The translations under genes were made by a program, and so were the position numbers. Source: Luscinia megarhynchos (lineage: Eukaryota > Chordata > Aves > Passeriformes > Turdidae). From it: a DNA stretch of 64,000 nt. The stretch is from assembly GCA_034336665.1 (NCBI GenBank), contig CM067592.1:49741783-49805782 (forward strand). The letters are read 5' to 3'. A model generated the notes under the pieces. It worked only from the letters and a program-made list of their open reading frames with translations, did no database searches and was not told the origin of the DNA. Every line of letters begins with the position of its first letter. Position 1 is the stretch's first letter. Of this stretch, positions 24,911 through 37,200 are shown in pieces.

Positions 24911-27900
24911 TGCACTGACTCGTGCTGAGTTAATCGTGGTTAATTTAGCCCGTGTTTTGCGGGAGGATGCGCCCGCGGCTGGGAGGTTTGGAGGGTCCCT
25001 ATGCTCTGGTCTCGCTCCTGACTGTCACACTCTCCCTCTCTTGCTCAAGGGCACACTTCAGCGGCGTGGGGACTCAGCTTTACAACTTTCAAGATGCAGC
25101 AATACTTTGTGTACATCTCACGGAAATGACAGGGAGGTGTCCAGATATGTGGGATGAGCGTCCCCAAGGGTGTGTGCATCAAAGACATGGACAGCACTTG
25201 CATATGTACATCAGCGTGTGTATGGGGGCATATACACTGATGTAGCAACAGTGACAATAAACGTGCTTGTTATGAAAAATTCCTGGTTGCCATGTGCGCC
25301 GCTACAAGCCATTTCTTGGAAGAGGTCCTGTGCTGTCTTGCTGTCTGTGAATCACTTTAGGAGAGAGATAAACTTGCAAAGAAACCTCCTACCAGATTCA
25401 GATTCCACTACCCCTCAACCAATCTTAGTACAGATTTAATTCTCAAGAATATTATGAGTTGACAACTTGGTTTTTTTTAGCCATTGGTTTCAAATTGAAC
25501 AGTTTTTTACTTAATCAACTGCATTTCCAGGAGTAACTTAGTCTCAGAAAAATTCCCCTGGGGCAGATTAGCCACGTTAACCTGTTGATTGCAACTTCTG
25601 GCCTTTTGTTGGTGTTTTCCTTCCTTAACACATTTTCTACTCCACCTCTTGAGTTTACTTTTGTTGACATATCACAGTGTGATGGAATATGCAGGTACAT
25701 TGGTGCATTTGCATGTTAAGCCCCACGTTTACATTTGGTTGAATTGTACATTCCTTATCCATTGAGGCTTTTAGCTGATGGAAAATTGATCCAATACTGT
25801 CCTTTTGACTTCCCAGCAATACTCAAATTTCACTGCAAATGACAAGAGACTAAGTAATAGAAAATATTATTTAATTAGGGAAATGATGTATGTGATCTAC
25901 ACATCCAACATGTTTTACATGTTTTATGTTTGTGGAATAGTCCAAATACTTCACAGAAATCTGTTTCTTGGGTATACTTCTGCAGCTCGGTTTTTGAAGA
26001 GAAAATAGAAATTAGACACTCTTACAGAGGCATATGTGAAGAACAGTTCTGGTACCGAAGGATGTGCTTTGTGATGGACTGATCAGTTTCTGTTCATGTT
26101 ACAGCAAAATGAAAGAAACAACATCATACTTGGGCCATGATGGGACCTTCTTGTCTTGAAAGAGCAGCTGAAAGTTGCTACAACCACCGAAGTCCTCAGC
26201 AAGTTGACTTGCACAATTGGTTTTGGAAGATTAAAGAAACACTCTAATTGCATCCTCTGTGGTCTGGGTCACACCACTGGTATAGCTAGTCTCCTCATCT
26301 GTATTGCACTAGGCTGCATTGGTCTTTGCACAAACCAGAATGGAAGAATGGAAAAGTACAGGCAATAGGATTCTGGTTTCTCAAGCTGCTCCTAGCCAAA
26401 GAGGATCATTGCAGTTACGATGTTTTCCCATTGCCCCTGAGTTTTCAGATCATGAAGAGTACTTCAGTCTGAGTTAGTTTGTTGGAATGCTGTCAGCTCC
26501 TTTGTTTCACCCACGTTTACATTGTGCCAGATTCATATTTATAAATGCCACACATTTTAGGACTCAGAAGGAGAAGATGTACTGAAAACATTTTTAGCAA
26601 AGGAAGAACCATCCATGTCAACGGCCAGTTGCCAGTGTGCAATCAGGGATGACTTATGGTGGAAACACAGTAGTTAATTTCACTCTTGGTGATCTCATTG
26701 GAATTATGAATGCAAAAAATAACGGGGCAATTTTAATTTAATCCTTGATACACGTGAAAGTATGTATTTTTTTTTAGGTCACCCAGGCCCTCCAGTCATG
26801 ATGCACAGAAGCTCTTACTGGTTTAACAAAAAGATGTATGTGTATGGGACTGCAGAGTGAAGTCATCAGTGCAAGATGATTTCACACAGGGAATTTGCAA
26901 TAGTAGAGAAATAAAGAGGTGAACGGCTAAACTTGACTATGAGTGCAAGACTGAGATGCTAGCGCAGTACTGATGTGAAACAAAATCCAGGAAAATTTGA
27001 ATGGCAAGGGGAAATTTCAGTCCATTGATAATTAGTGGGCAAAAGACTTTGAAAAGAATTGGTGAGCTGTACTTAGTTAATAATCTTCCTCATATATTTT
27101 CCCTTGCATATGATCTTTACGTTCATTGGCATTCAACCTATTTGTGCAGAGAGGAGACACTAAAGCATTAAAGACACTGTGAGAAGTTAGCATCAGCATC
27201 TGTAGTAAACGAAATCTAATGATATGAGGAAAGGAATGAGGGCAGCCAAAGAATTAAAGTCTGCTTCTGATGCGATTTAACAAAACCCTAGAATCATTTC
27301 TGGAGTAAACTGAAACTTAAAAGCTTGGACTCAGCATGTAAAATTCTCAAGGAGGCATTTTATCCACCAGGCCACAGTTGCAAAATAAAAAGTCATCTTG
27401 CAGATGGTGAAGGTCATGTATGTATGTATAAGCAGCAAGCATTCTCTTCACTATATGTTCACTAAGCTTTTCTGAAAGCAGCATTTCCAGGGGAAATCTC
27501 TGTTGTAATGAAATTGCCTTCTCCAAGCCTGCCTGCCAGCTCTTTACAAATCCTTTCCATGCTGGTGTGCTTAAGCCCTCTTCTTTTGAAGGTCTTTTCC
27601 CTGTTGTATTCATGCATATTATTTGTGTTTTGGTTCATACTCATCTGTAGCAGATGGGGAGGTGGAGAGCAGAAGGAGTTTTTTCCCACTTTAAGTGTCC
27701 CTGAAGGTCAAAATTTCTGCCCTGGACTTCATTACTAGAACCAAAAATGCAGGTTTCATGTGGCTTCTGATGCCAGGGTACTTAAGAAGGTGCTGCTGGA
27801 CTGTGACTCTATTCCATTACAAAACAGCAGGTAATAAAAAAAAAATAGATCTTGTGAATAAACTGTCTTTGTCATGTGACAGAAGAGGGCTGACTGGTCA

Positions 27901-30900
27901 TGAAAAGGAAAGCTTAGGAGCCGCACTTCAGCTGCTTTTACAATCACATTACTGTATCTCTTTAATTGTCTTATTAAAATCCACAGACTTCGTGAATTCC
28001 AGTAATTCTTTACTGTCTCCCCACAAGATCATATGGTCATTTAACACCACCCTGATTACTAAACAAAAGGGAAATCTTTACCCCCAGTTAAAACCCCTTC
28101 TGCAAACAAACAGTCTGAGGATTGCTGTCGTTTAGCCAAATAGCTTTTTGCTTGAATTACTCAATGAAACATGGCCAAGCATCTTTCCAAATATGGAGAA
28201 GAAAAGCATTGTGTTTCCCCCCCTCCATGTTCCCCCAAATACAGCTGGACAGAGCACATCCTTGTACTCAGCCCACACAGTATTTGTGCCTGCAGAGACA
28301 ACACCACAATATCACATACCCTACAATTTTTCAAGGAATTCAGGTCATCTTTGTTTTTACAGTAAGGATGTTCTGCTAGCAACTTTGTGCCATTGTGGAA
28401 ACCTAGCTGAAACTGAAATGTTAGGTCTTCTGCAGGAATTTTACAGCATTCTAGATTTTAGCCAAGCTAGAGATAAAATGACAGCTTAAGAACAGAAATC
28501 AAAACCTGATGTAACTCAAGATTGTTCTAAGACTCTCTTTGTGCTCAAGCACGCAATGTCCATCTGGGGAAACCTAGCACAATATGTAGCTAGCAGAGCT
28601 AGTCTTCTCTCTTCCCCTTCAGCCTTTGCCAGGGTACAGGTTTACTCTGTGCTGTCCACTTCCCCTTGCACGTGTCAGTCAGTATTTCAGCAGGGGGTGT
28701 TTAAGGAACGGTAGGAGGAGGAAAGCTTTCACGAAGAGCATTTACAGAGTAGGGGTAGAAATACTTTCAGTCTCAGAAAATGACCTCTGAAATCTGCCAC
28801 CAGGGAGACATTAATACAGTATCAGAGTAGTGCCAGGCCTGGTAGGTTATATCCAGCCGTCATGGTTTAAATGAAAGCAGCAGAGCTCTTCCAGGAAAGG
28901 GGGAGGGAAAAAAGGTCTTTGGGAAGCTACTTCATCCTCTTTCTTCCTGTGCCCTTTAGGAGAAAGAACATGCCCAGGTTCTGAGTCCTGCAATGTGTGT
29001 CTTCTCCTCTTGGCTGAGAGCCTTCACCTCCCAGTGCTGCAGTGCCTTACCTGCTTGGAGCTCCATTCATTGCCCTCCACTGTAGCAAAAATCAAGCAAG
29101 ACTGCAGTCTTGCTGCCAGGCAGGGTCTGCTCTTGGAAGCTCCCTGTGTTAGAATGTGTTGCTGGAACAGTCTCAGCACTTTCTGACAAAATTTTAAGCT
29201 TTTTTGCAGTGGCAATATTGAAAGGAAAGTGGAAGGGAGCACTATACAGGATGCATTGTGCATTCATCACTGAGGAGCCAAAGCTAGGCTATCAAGATCT
29301 TAGTCATAAAATCCGAGGGGATTTTTTTGGACATTTTAGGTCTCAGTCGTAAACAGAACATATGGAGGAAACAAAGAATTTTCTATAAATATAAGAGTAT
29401 TCTCGAGAAGGAGGAATAAAAGGAGATTAAGCTCTTAAATTATCACTTGTTTTATCGTTGAAAGTTGGGAGAGATACTTTTCAATTCTTTCAAATACCAG
29501 TAATCCACTGGCTGTAATTATTTTAAGATGAATTTTCCAGGGCTAGAAACTTGAGGTTCAGACTTTCCACATAAATATTGTTTAAACACACACAAATTGG
29601 AGGCAGTCAGTTTTGATTTATACACACAAATCCCATTGACACTTCTGGGAGTTCTGACAGAGACTGAGGAGAATACATAGTGCTTAAATGAGAGCAAAAT
29701 GTCTGTCCACATGACTTTGGAAAAAGATTATTATGTAGGAGGAGAAGTGTTAGTCTGCCAAAAGTTTCTGCTTTCAGGCAGAGGTCTGTGTGTTTTAGTC
29801 TTCAGCAGAGCAAACAAGCGTTTGAACAAGCCAAATTATGGGTTATTAGTTCAAGTTATAAAAAAAGAAAAACAAGATTCGTATTGCTTCTCAGTATTCA
29901 GACAATAATGAAGTTTAGTCATAAGAATTTTGTCTCCTCTGGTGGACAAGCCCAATGCACAATAAGAATATCATATGGCTAGTTTCCAAAACTAAAAAAA
30001 AAGGTAGGCAAAATCAAAACATCTGCTGGTCTCTGTTTGCACAGCAGATGTTCACTACACTTCTAAGTTAAGCTCTTCAGAATTCATGAAGCCTAAGCAC
30101 CCAGCCAGTCTGTCTTTGGCCTAGAACATTCATGCTAAAGTGAGTATATTTTGCCATATTCTACACACTGAAGTATGTGCTGTATGATTTTTGGAAGATC
30201 CAGGCAAACACTGAGTGTGAGAAAAACATAGAAAGCACTTTTGATCATAAAAGACAGATTCATATTCAAGGTAACTTGAGATTCTGAAGACTCCAGTGGG
30301 GCAAGAAAAAAGATATAGACAAAGTCTTTGGGGTAAAGCCTGTTTATGGCATTTTTTTGCTCCTGAATAGGCTGATATAATTAAAAAATAGCTTGGGTAG
30401 ACAGGCTATTCCAGGCTGCTTTTTCAAAACTCGCTATATATTTTAGCACTGTCAGTCTTTCACTCTAACTTAGGGCATATGGGTACTACTGATTGTGCAT
30501 ATGTCCTTCTCAAGATGCTCTCTGCTAATCAGCAGAGGGGTGCTCTGGGAGAATGAGGGTAAATTTCTAAACTCTCTTTCTGATGTCAAACAGGCTTCAA
30601 AGCATCTAAGAAATGGCCTTAACCAGCATGATTGGAAAGTGCTTTTCTGAAGGAGTAGTGCAGTTCTGTAATTTCCAGAGCTACTGAAGCTTTAAGGAGT
30701 AAGGGAAAGCAGGTTTGAGGCATGCAGAGCAGTTATTCCCAATTGCAAATGAAACTCACAGGCAGGTGAATGACTGTTCTCTCTGGTTAAAGAAAGCTGT
30801 GGCTTTTCCCTGCAGTTAAAGAAAGGACTCCAGTTTCTAGGGATACAGCTACTTTTTAGTAAAATTCACACAACTTACAGTGTTGCATTTCAATATGAAG

Positions 30901-30999
30901 TATTTCAGATGCGCATTTAAGATACTATGATGAAAGTACTGCTCTCAAACAGGAAATTATCTTCAGCTGGTTGGAGACAACTGAAAAGAGGTGTGGTGG
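24911..30999. other. Intergenic sequence upstream of SVEP1, no gene recognised
   Basis: Mostly AT-rich noncoding sequence. An open frame near 26.16-26.37 kb (plus strand) encodes a hydrophobic stretch (GIASLLICIALGCIGLC), but it lacks an ATG start and a recognisable family. No transposon, RNA gene or exon could be supported. Confidence 0.6.
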
Positions 31000-31298
31000 T
31001 GTCCTGGTTGCAGAGTTGTGTGCGTGCCTTTGCCTGGGAAGTCGTGTGGATGTGACATACCCGTGCCATCATGGTTTTTTTCTGGTGGTGAACACCTTTC
31101 TGTGGGAAAAACGCCTTCTCTGTTTGTATACTTTTGCTATTAATGTTGCTGTTGTTATTCTGTGTGTCTTATTTCACTGCTTTGTGTTTTCTATAACCCA
31201 TAGTCTCTGCTTTTGTCTCTCCCCTTATCAGAAGGGATGGGGGGAAGGGGAGTGGCTTACCGGGGATTTAATTTCCAGCTAGTGTTAAAACCAACACA
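31000..31298. mobile_element. Probable solo LTR-like avian repeat with matching inverted ends
   Basis: The segment begins TGTCCTGGTT and ends AACCAACACA, which are imperfect inverted complements with TG/CA termini. The inner end (a tctctccccttatcag-type stretch, then a purine-rich ggggaaggggagtggctta stretch, then gttaaaacca) resembles common avian LTR repeats whose ends read TGTC.TGGTTT...AAACCA.GACA. No target duplication was clear. Family name and orientation are uncertain. Confidence 0.5.
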
Positions 31299-34200
31299 GA
31301 AAAAGGAACAGGAAAAACAACACATTTTGACGAAAAATCAGAGGTGATGAACAGAGAAAGACTTCTCTGTCATTTCTAATAAAAAAATTGCATGATATTA
31401 AGTGAAAATGTCAGGAACATGTCTCAAAAAGAGATGTTTCACACATCAACGTGTAGTCAAGCAGTTGAACTGTAAGCCATATAGTAATGCAGTGGATGCC
31501 TAAACATTTGTGTGCAGAAAAACAGTGGAATAAAAATCTTTCCAGTGCCAGTATTCTCCAACAAAGTACAAATATATCTCTTCCATCTCTGAAAATACTA
31601 AGTGATTTACCCCAGATTTTAAAAGAGTGCTAACTATACTTGCCTATCTTTAAACTGTTTCCTAGAATATGTTAGTTATAAAGAAGACTTCCACATAGAC
31701 TTATTCTAGTCTGATATGGCTCATTTTGTATTCACACAACCTCACTCCTCCTCTGCGTAAGAGTTTTTATTCACATTATTATTATGAAATTATGATTTTG
31801 AAATTAAGCCAATCCAGGACTGAAGACATGAGAAACTGAATTTCAGAATAGCCATAATACACATCTAGGGCAAAGAACTATTACAACCACACTGCCACAA
31901 GAAAGAAAATATACAAGGTTTGAGAAAGAATGTGCTCTTTTTCTCTTACACAAAGAAGTGTGAGTTCCTTGGCTAACTTTAGGGACAGCTGTAATAATTA
32001 ACATGGAGCTCAGGATGGGAACAGACAAAAGCTGAGAAATGAGATCTAGATGAGCAGAAAGGTCCAGTTAGCTCTTTTACACATTAATGAGGGCAGCACT
32101 GGGGCATTCCAGCCAGCAGTCATATTCACAATGCTGGGACAGCTGGGAGACTGTCAGCCTCCATCCAGTACTCTTCCAGACATCTGCTGCATCTTTTTTG
32201 TCCTGACAGCAGGTACGCTCAGCGCCCCAAGAGCTTACAAACCCTTGAAGTCACTCACACAACCATGCCTTGTCCCTTTTGTCAGCCTATCAGAAGTTAA
32301 AGCAAACAGAAAGGAGGACATGCTGTGTTTTGCACTTGGTTCCATCGCCCACTTAAAATCACACTAAAGGTCTATGTGTTTGCAGCAGTTAAAACTAAAA
32401 AAGTGTTTGGGGTAATCTTAAGACATCTTTAAGGAGTCTGTTTGGTTCATGTGTATTTTGTTTTTTTCTTTTTTTCTTTTTTCTTTTTCTGGTTGAAGGG
32501 ACACTTAGGTTATATTCTCTTATTGTTAACAGTCCAAAGTGTCTCCTTTCCCTCCCTGGTTAATGAAGGCTAGATAATACTAAGATTTCAGCAAAACATA
32601 AATAAACATCAGGAACTCAAACTGAGTGTTTTGGGACTAATTCTTCCAAGCATATTCAGGCACAGTTTGTATTTATTACTGATGGAAATTTTGTCAAAGG
32701 TCGGTCTGAGAAAGACACCAAAATTTGGATGGACTTTGGAAAACAGGGAAACCAATGGAGACATGGCAGCTGTCACCATTTCAGAACCCAGGTTTGCATC
32801 TGAAGCTAATAATCTAAATGTTATACCTGTATTCTCTTGAATGGAGGAAAGAATTGTCTTCACACCTATGTATCCATGTTACTGATGGCCCTAAGTCTGT
32901 CTGTCTGTCTGGTGCAAGAAGACACATCAGAATGATCAGCTCTATGCTTAGTGTACTAGTGTACTACTTCTCTATACAGTAATAATATCTGGAATCATAT
33001 CTTGCTATTTACCTTTTCCACGGTCTTGTATTTTGTCTACTTGTTACAAAGATTTTCTGTGCATATGTCAGCAGACCAGTATTGCATGACCAAAAGGGAG
33101 ATAGATGAATCTAGTTCAGTCAACATATGCTCTCACTTCTCTTGTTTTTGATATTTGCCATTAGTTGAACTTTCTTAGCATGTAAAGCACGATCCTCAAA
33201 TTAAATAAAATCATCATTATTACCAGAAAGGCAATCAATAAAGTTAGTTGTTATCTCTTTGGAAAGTGTATGGTAGAAGATTATTTGTACAGTTTTTTTT
33301 GTCAATGGAAAACTAGTAATAAAACCCTCACATACTTTAAAAAATTGCTGTATGTGTCAGTATTATCATTATCCATAAAAATATCTTGAGGAAAAAGAAG
33401 TAGAATAAATTATTTGAATAAAATTACTGTATGTTGTACAAAGCCTATTTTTGTCATAAACAGGAAGAAATTTTTTTCCCCGCTGAAATTACCTGAGATG
33501 TGCAAAAACTAAGTCATGATGAAAAGCCATGTCTAATCAACTTAGTGGTACTACTCTGTCATTTTGTAGAGCTATTCTATTAATGTATGCCTTTGTAATC
33601 TCTTCTTGTTCCAGTCAGAGTTAACTGAAACTGTATTTTAAAGCAATTGTAAATTTCATTTGGTGCTTCAGTGCCATGTTCATGGAACTCTGTGATTCAG
33701 TTGCTGGTTTACTTTGCATTAGACAGCAAGTTTTGCCACAGACTTGGTCTAAGAATCTCCATTCTGTTGCTGTGATGTAGTCTTTGTCATCAATGAAGAT
33801 GTCTGTCCCTGTAGCAAGTGCTGTGGGCAAGGAAATAGATGCCCAGGGAGGGAAGAGCTTTGGCTGAGGGTAGCTAAGCAGAGGGGACTTCATTCTGCTT
33901 CAGCAGCATCTCATCCTAAAAAATGCCAGGTTGCAGAGCTGTTATCAGCACCATGCATTTAATAGCACTGCATGACCAAGATTAACTTGAAATAAAATCT
34001 ACTTTTTGCAGCTTTGCAGTCTTCATCATCAGGGAGGTTGCAAGCCATTTTCAGCATGAGTTATGACAGCCTGGTGGATCCTGATACAACTGTCATGGCT
34101 CATGGACCTCTAAGAGAATCATCAACTTAGAGTTGGCTTAGATCAAGTCTCTTAAGATTATAAGAGTTGAAGATTTAAGCACAGGTGTTCACCAGAAATG

Positions 34201-37200
34201 TGCACTGGAATCATCTTACAGCAGGGTCTTTTTTATCCTACAGGAAATAAATAATACCTACTTACATGTGGGAAGGGAAATTCTAGTGCTTGCTAGTAGC
34301 TATCAAGTAGGGACTGAAGATTTTGGATCATGAATTGTATGTGGAAGTATTTTGGCTCTGTTTTGCTTTTTTCTTTCCTGTGTATTGGTAGTTTCAGTTT
34401 TCCTTCCAAGTTTTGTATTTGCATTTTCCCTCCTCATCATTTGAGTGTACACACAAAACATATGCTCTTGATTTTACCCCCTCTTTTAAACACATCAGTG
34501 CAGTACCATGATATCAGTATTCAGTAATCAGGTTGTGTTCTCATCTTTCAAATAGACCATTTAGGTCTCCAAATACACAGGAACCTGTGCAGGCTTCTAC
34601 ACTGATTTTAAATTCTAATTTTAAATCTGAGTAGACTCTGACTGTGATGATATATACACACCAAGAAAAGGGGGACAATTTCTGTTCTTGTCTTTAGGAT
34701 ACCATTATTTCCACAGTGAACTGACTAAAATCTCGTGTTAGGTACAATCCCTAAAAGGTCTTCCTTGACATCAGCAGAAGTGTCATAAGAGGACATAATT
34801 GGTTTGAAAACTCTTTGTGAATGAAAGCAATGGCTTATTTCACCCCGATTTAAATAGTGTTTTACACTCAAAGCTTCTTGCTTATAAACACCAACTTTTC
34901 CTATTTATTTACAATTGATTACACGCACTTGCAAAACAAAATAATTCCAAAAAGAATGCTTTTTTCCTCTTTTTTTCCAGAAGTACAAGGATTGCTTCAG
35001 TTTTTTGCTGCTGTGTTGCTTTGTTTGTGCACGTGCAAGTGCCAGCCCATGGGTTACCCTTGTTAGATAGAGCTTGTTAAGGTGTTTACGGGTTGTATCC
35101 TACAACGTAATTTAAAAAGGAAAGATTAAGATATTTAGAAGCAATTTTATTACTTAATGACAGTAATGGGGGCACAGGGTCTTTGTTGTTGCTATCTCAA
35201 GAGTGGACAAGCTCCCAGAAGTGACTGTCCCCACCCTAACACCATATGTTAACTCTTTAAAAACCATGTTGGTAAGCCTAACAACTAGCCATTTTTGTAA
35301 ACTAAGAACCTTGAAATACATCAGCTTCACTGGGACCCAACCATGAAATGCTCTTTTGCTGATGATAAGATCACCTTTTTCCTCTGCTTCTATACTCTAG
35401 ACACAAGCTAGCACAAGCTTGCTTTCCTCTTCTCTCTTGTTGCTGTTGAGGATTTTAACTTTCAGGTAGACATGGTGCTTTGATAAAAAAATGTGGAACA
35501 AATCTTACTTAAAATTTGAGGAATTAAGAAATAGCAGTGTCATTTCCAGATGTATTTCTAGATCTCTTACCACAACCACTGGAGAAAGGGTCATATTTTT
35601 TTCCCCCATAGAAACTTCTTCTCATTTTATTGATAAGCCCTTCAAGAATTATAGAAGGTCAAGCATCTTGTTCTTTCTAAGGACTGTTCATTTTCCATGA
35701 CCAGCAAGGTTCCAGATTTTCATCTTTCACTTGTAAAAATATATGGATTAGAAGTGTAATATTATTGTATTTTTGACAAGAATGTGAGAAAAAGGAATAC
35801 AGTTTATCACAAATCTCTATTGTTTATTACAGGTTGGGAAGCTTTACTATTAAACATATATATTAAAATATTAATATTAAAATATATTAAAGAAATAAAA
35901 ATGGTTAAAGTACAGCTATATGCTTTTTTTAAAGGTTCCTTTTATTCGTTGAACCCTTAAAAATCTATAATGATGAGATGAAAGAGGAAGCCAAATGTTG
36001 CATGAAATCTAAATCTGAATTTTACTATTGTGGCATCCTTCAGTTATGATACTGAAAATGTTTCTTACACTCCCATAGATTTATGAACAGCGAAATTCTC
36101 AATTTTTTCTTCTGTCTTGATGTTTTTGTCCCATACCATCTCAGGTTCACAGCTGCAGGAGCTGCCAACAGGCATACCAAAAGCCATAAAAAAACTGACA
36201 TACACACATTCATTTAATGCTTCAGTTCATCTATGTAACTGTGGTTAGGAAGGACATGCATGATAAAAGCCCTTGAAATCAAGACCAGACCAGTGGCAGC
36301 TAAAATTCGTTCTGAAGTAATTAAATAGTTGGGTTTCAAAAAAGAGTACAAAACTCCCAAAGTAAAGTTTGCAGAACTAAATTTGAGATGATTGTGGAAA
36401 CTGCCTTTTGTCTTTAATGGAAGGCTACAAGAATACAGAAATGTTTCTTTCCATGAAAGACTAGTGTGAGTTTTGAAACCTGTTAATTTCTTTACTAAAT
36501 TTTTGTTAGTTCATTATCAGCTGTATATGTTAAAAACCAGCAAGCAAGAACCTTTTAAAATAACGAATGTAGACAGGACCTAGTTGAGCATTTATTTCCC
36601 CCTCTTCTTTCATCCTCCTTTCCAGAAGGATAAACGTTTTTCTCTTTGTTTCATCCTTTCCCTTTCATTGTTCACTTTTGCTTCTTTCTCCTGCAAGCAC
36701 ATTTAAGAGTTTACTGTAAGGATGCATCTTTCTGCAGTGTCAGAACTCAGGGACAACGTCCCTCCTCCTTCAGAATACCTCAGAAAAAACTCGGAGTAGA
36801 AGGATGATGAATTCTTGGGAAGCTGTGAGGGGTAAGGGAAGCAGCTGCCCTTTACATGTGGCAGCTAGTTTTCTTACTCCAGGTGATAGGAAGGAAGGGA
36901 GGGTGCTTTTCCAGTTTTAGAGGCTAGGGTCAGCCATCCTTTTTGGTGTTTAATATACCATTATGGTATAATATGGTGAGTATGATTGCTACTAAGGAAC
37001 TATGCCGTAGAATGCAGTGGAGCTGGAGGTACTTTCTAATGTAAATTCTGAAAAGGAAGAACAGGAAATGAAGTGTCTATTAGAAAAATAAATACTAGAG
37101 CATTTCACCCTGCTCCTGTGTCTTTGGCACGACTGCCTGTCTCAAGCCTTCTCCCCAGAGTACAGATGCAGTGAAATGTGCTGTCCACTGCTATACCAAA

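Noticed and set aside
23944..24915. 323-codon minus-strand open frame overlapping SVEP1 exon 1
   Set aside because: It is a shifted frame of the same GC-rich exon. The SVEP1 frame has clear homology and this one has none.
34040..34180. Possible CR1 3' end (agaatcatcaacttagagtt)
   Set aside because: Only a short resemblance to the CR1 tail, without supporting upstream CR1 blocks.
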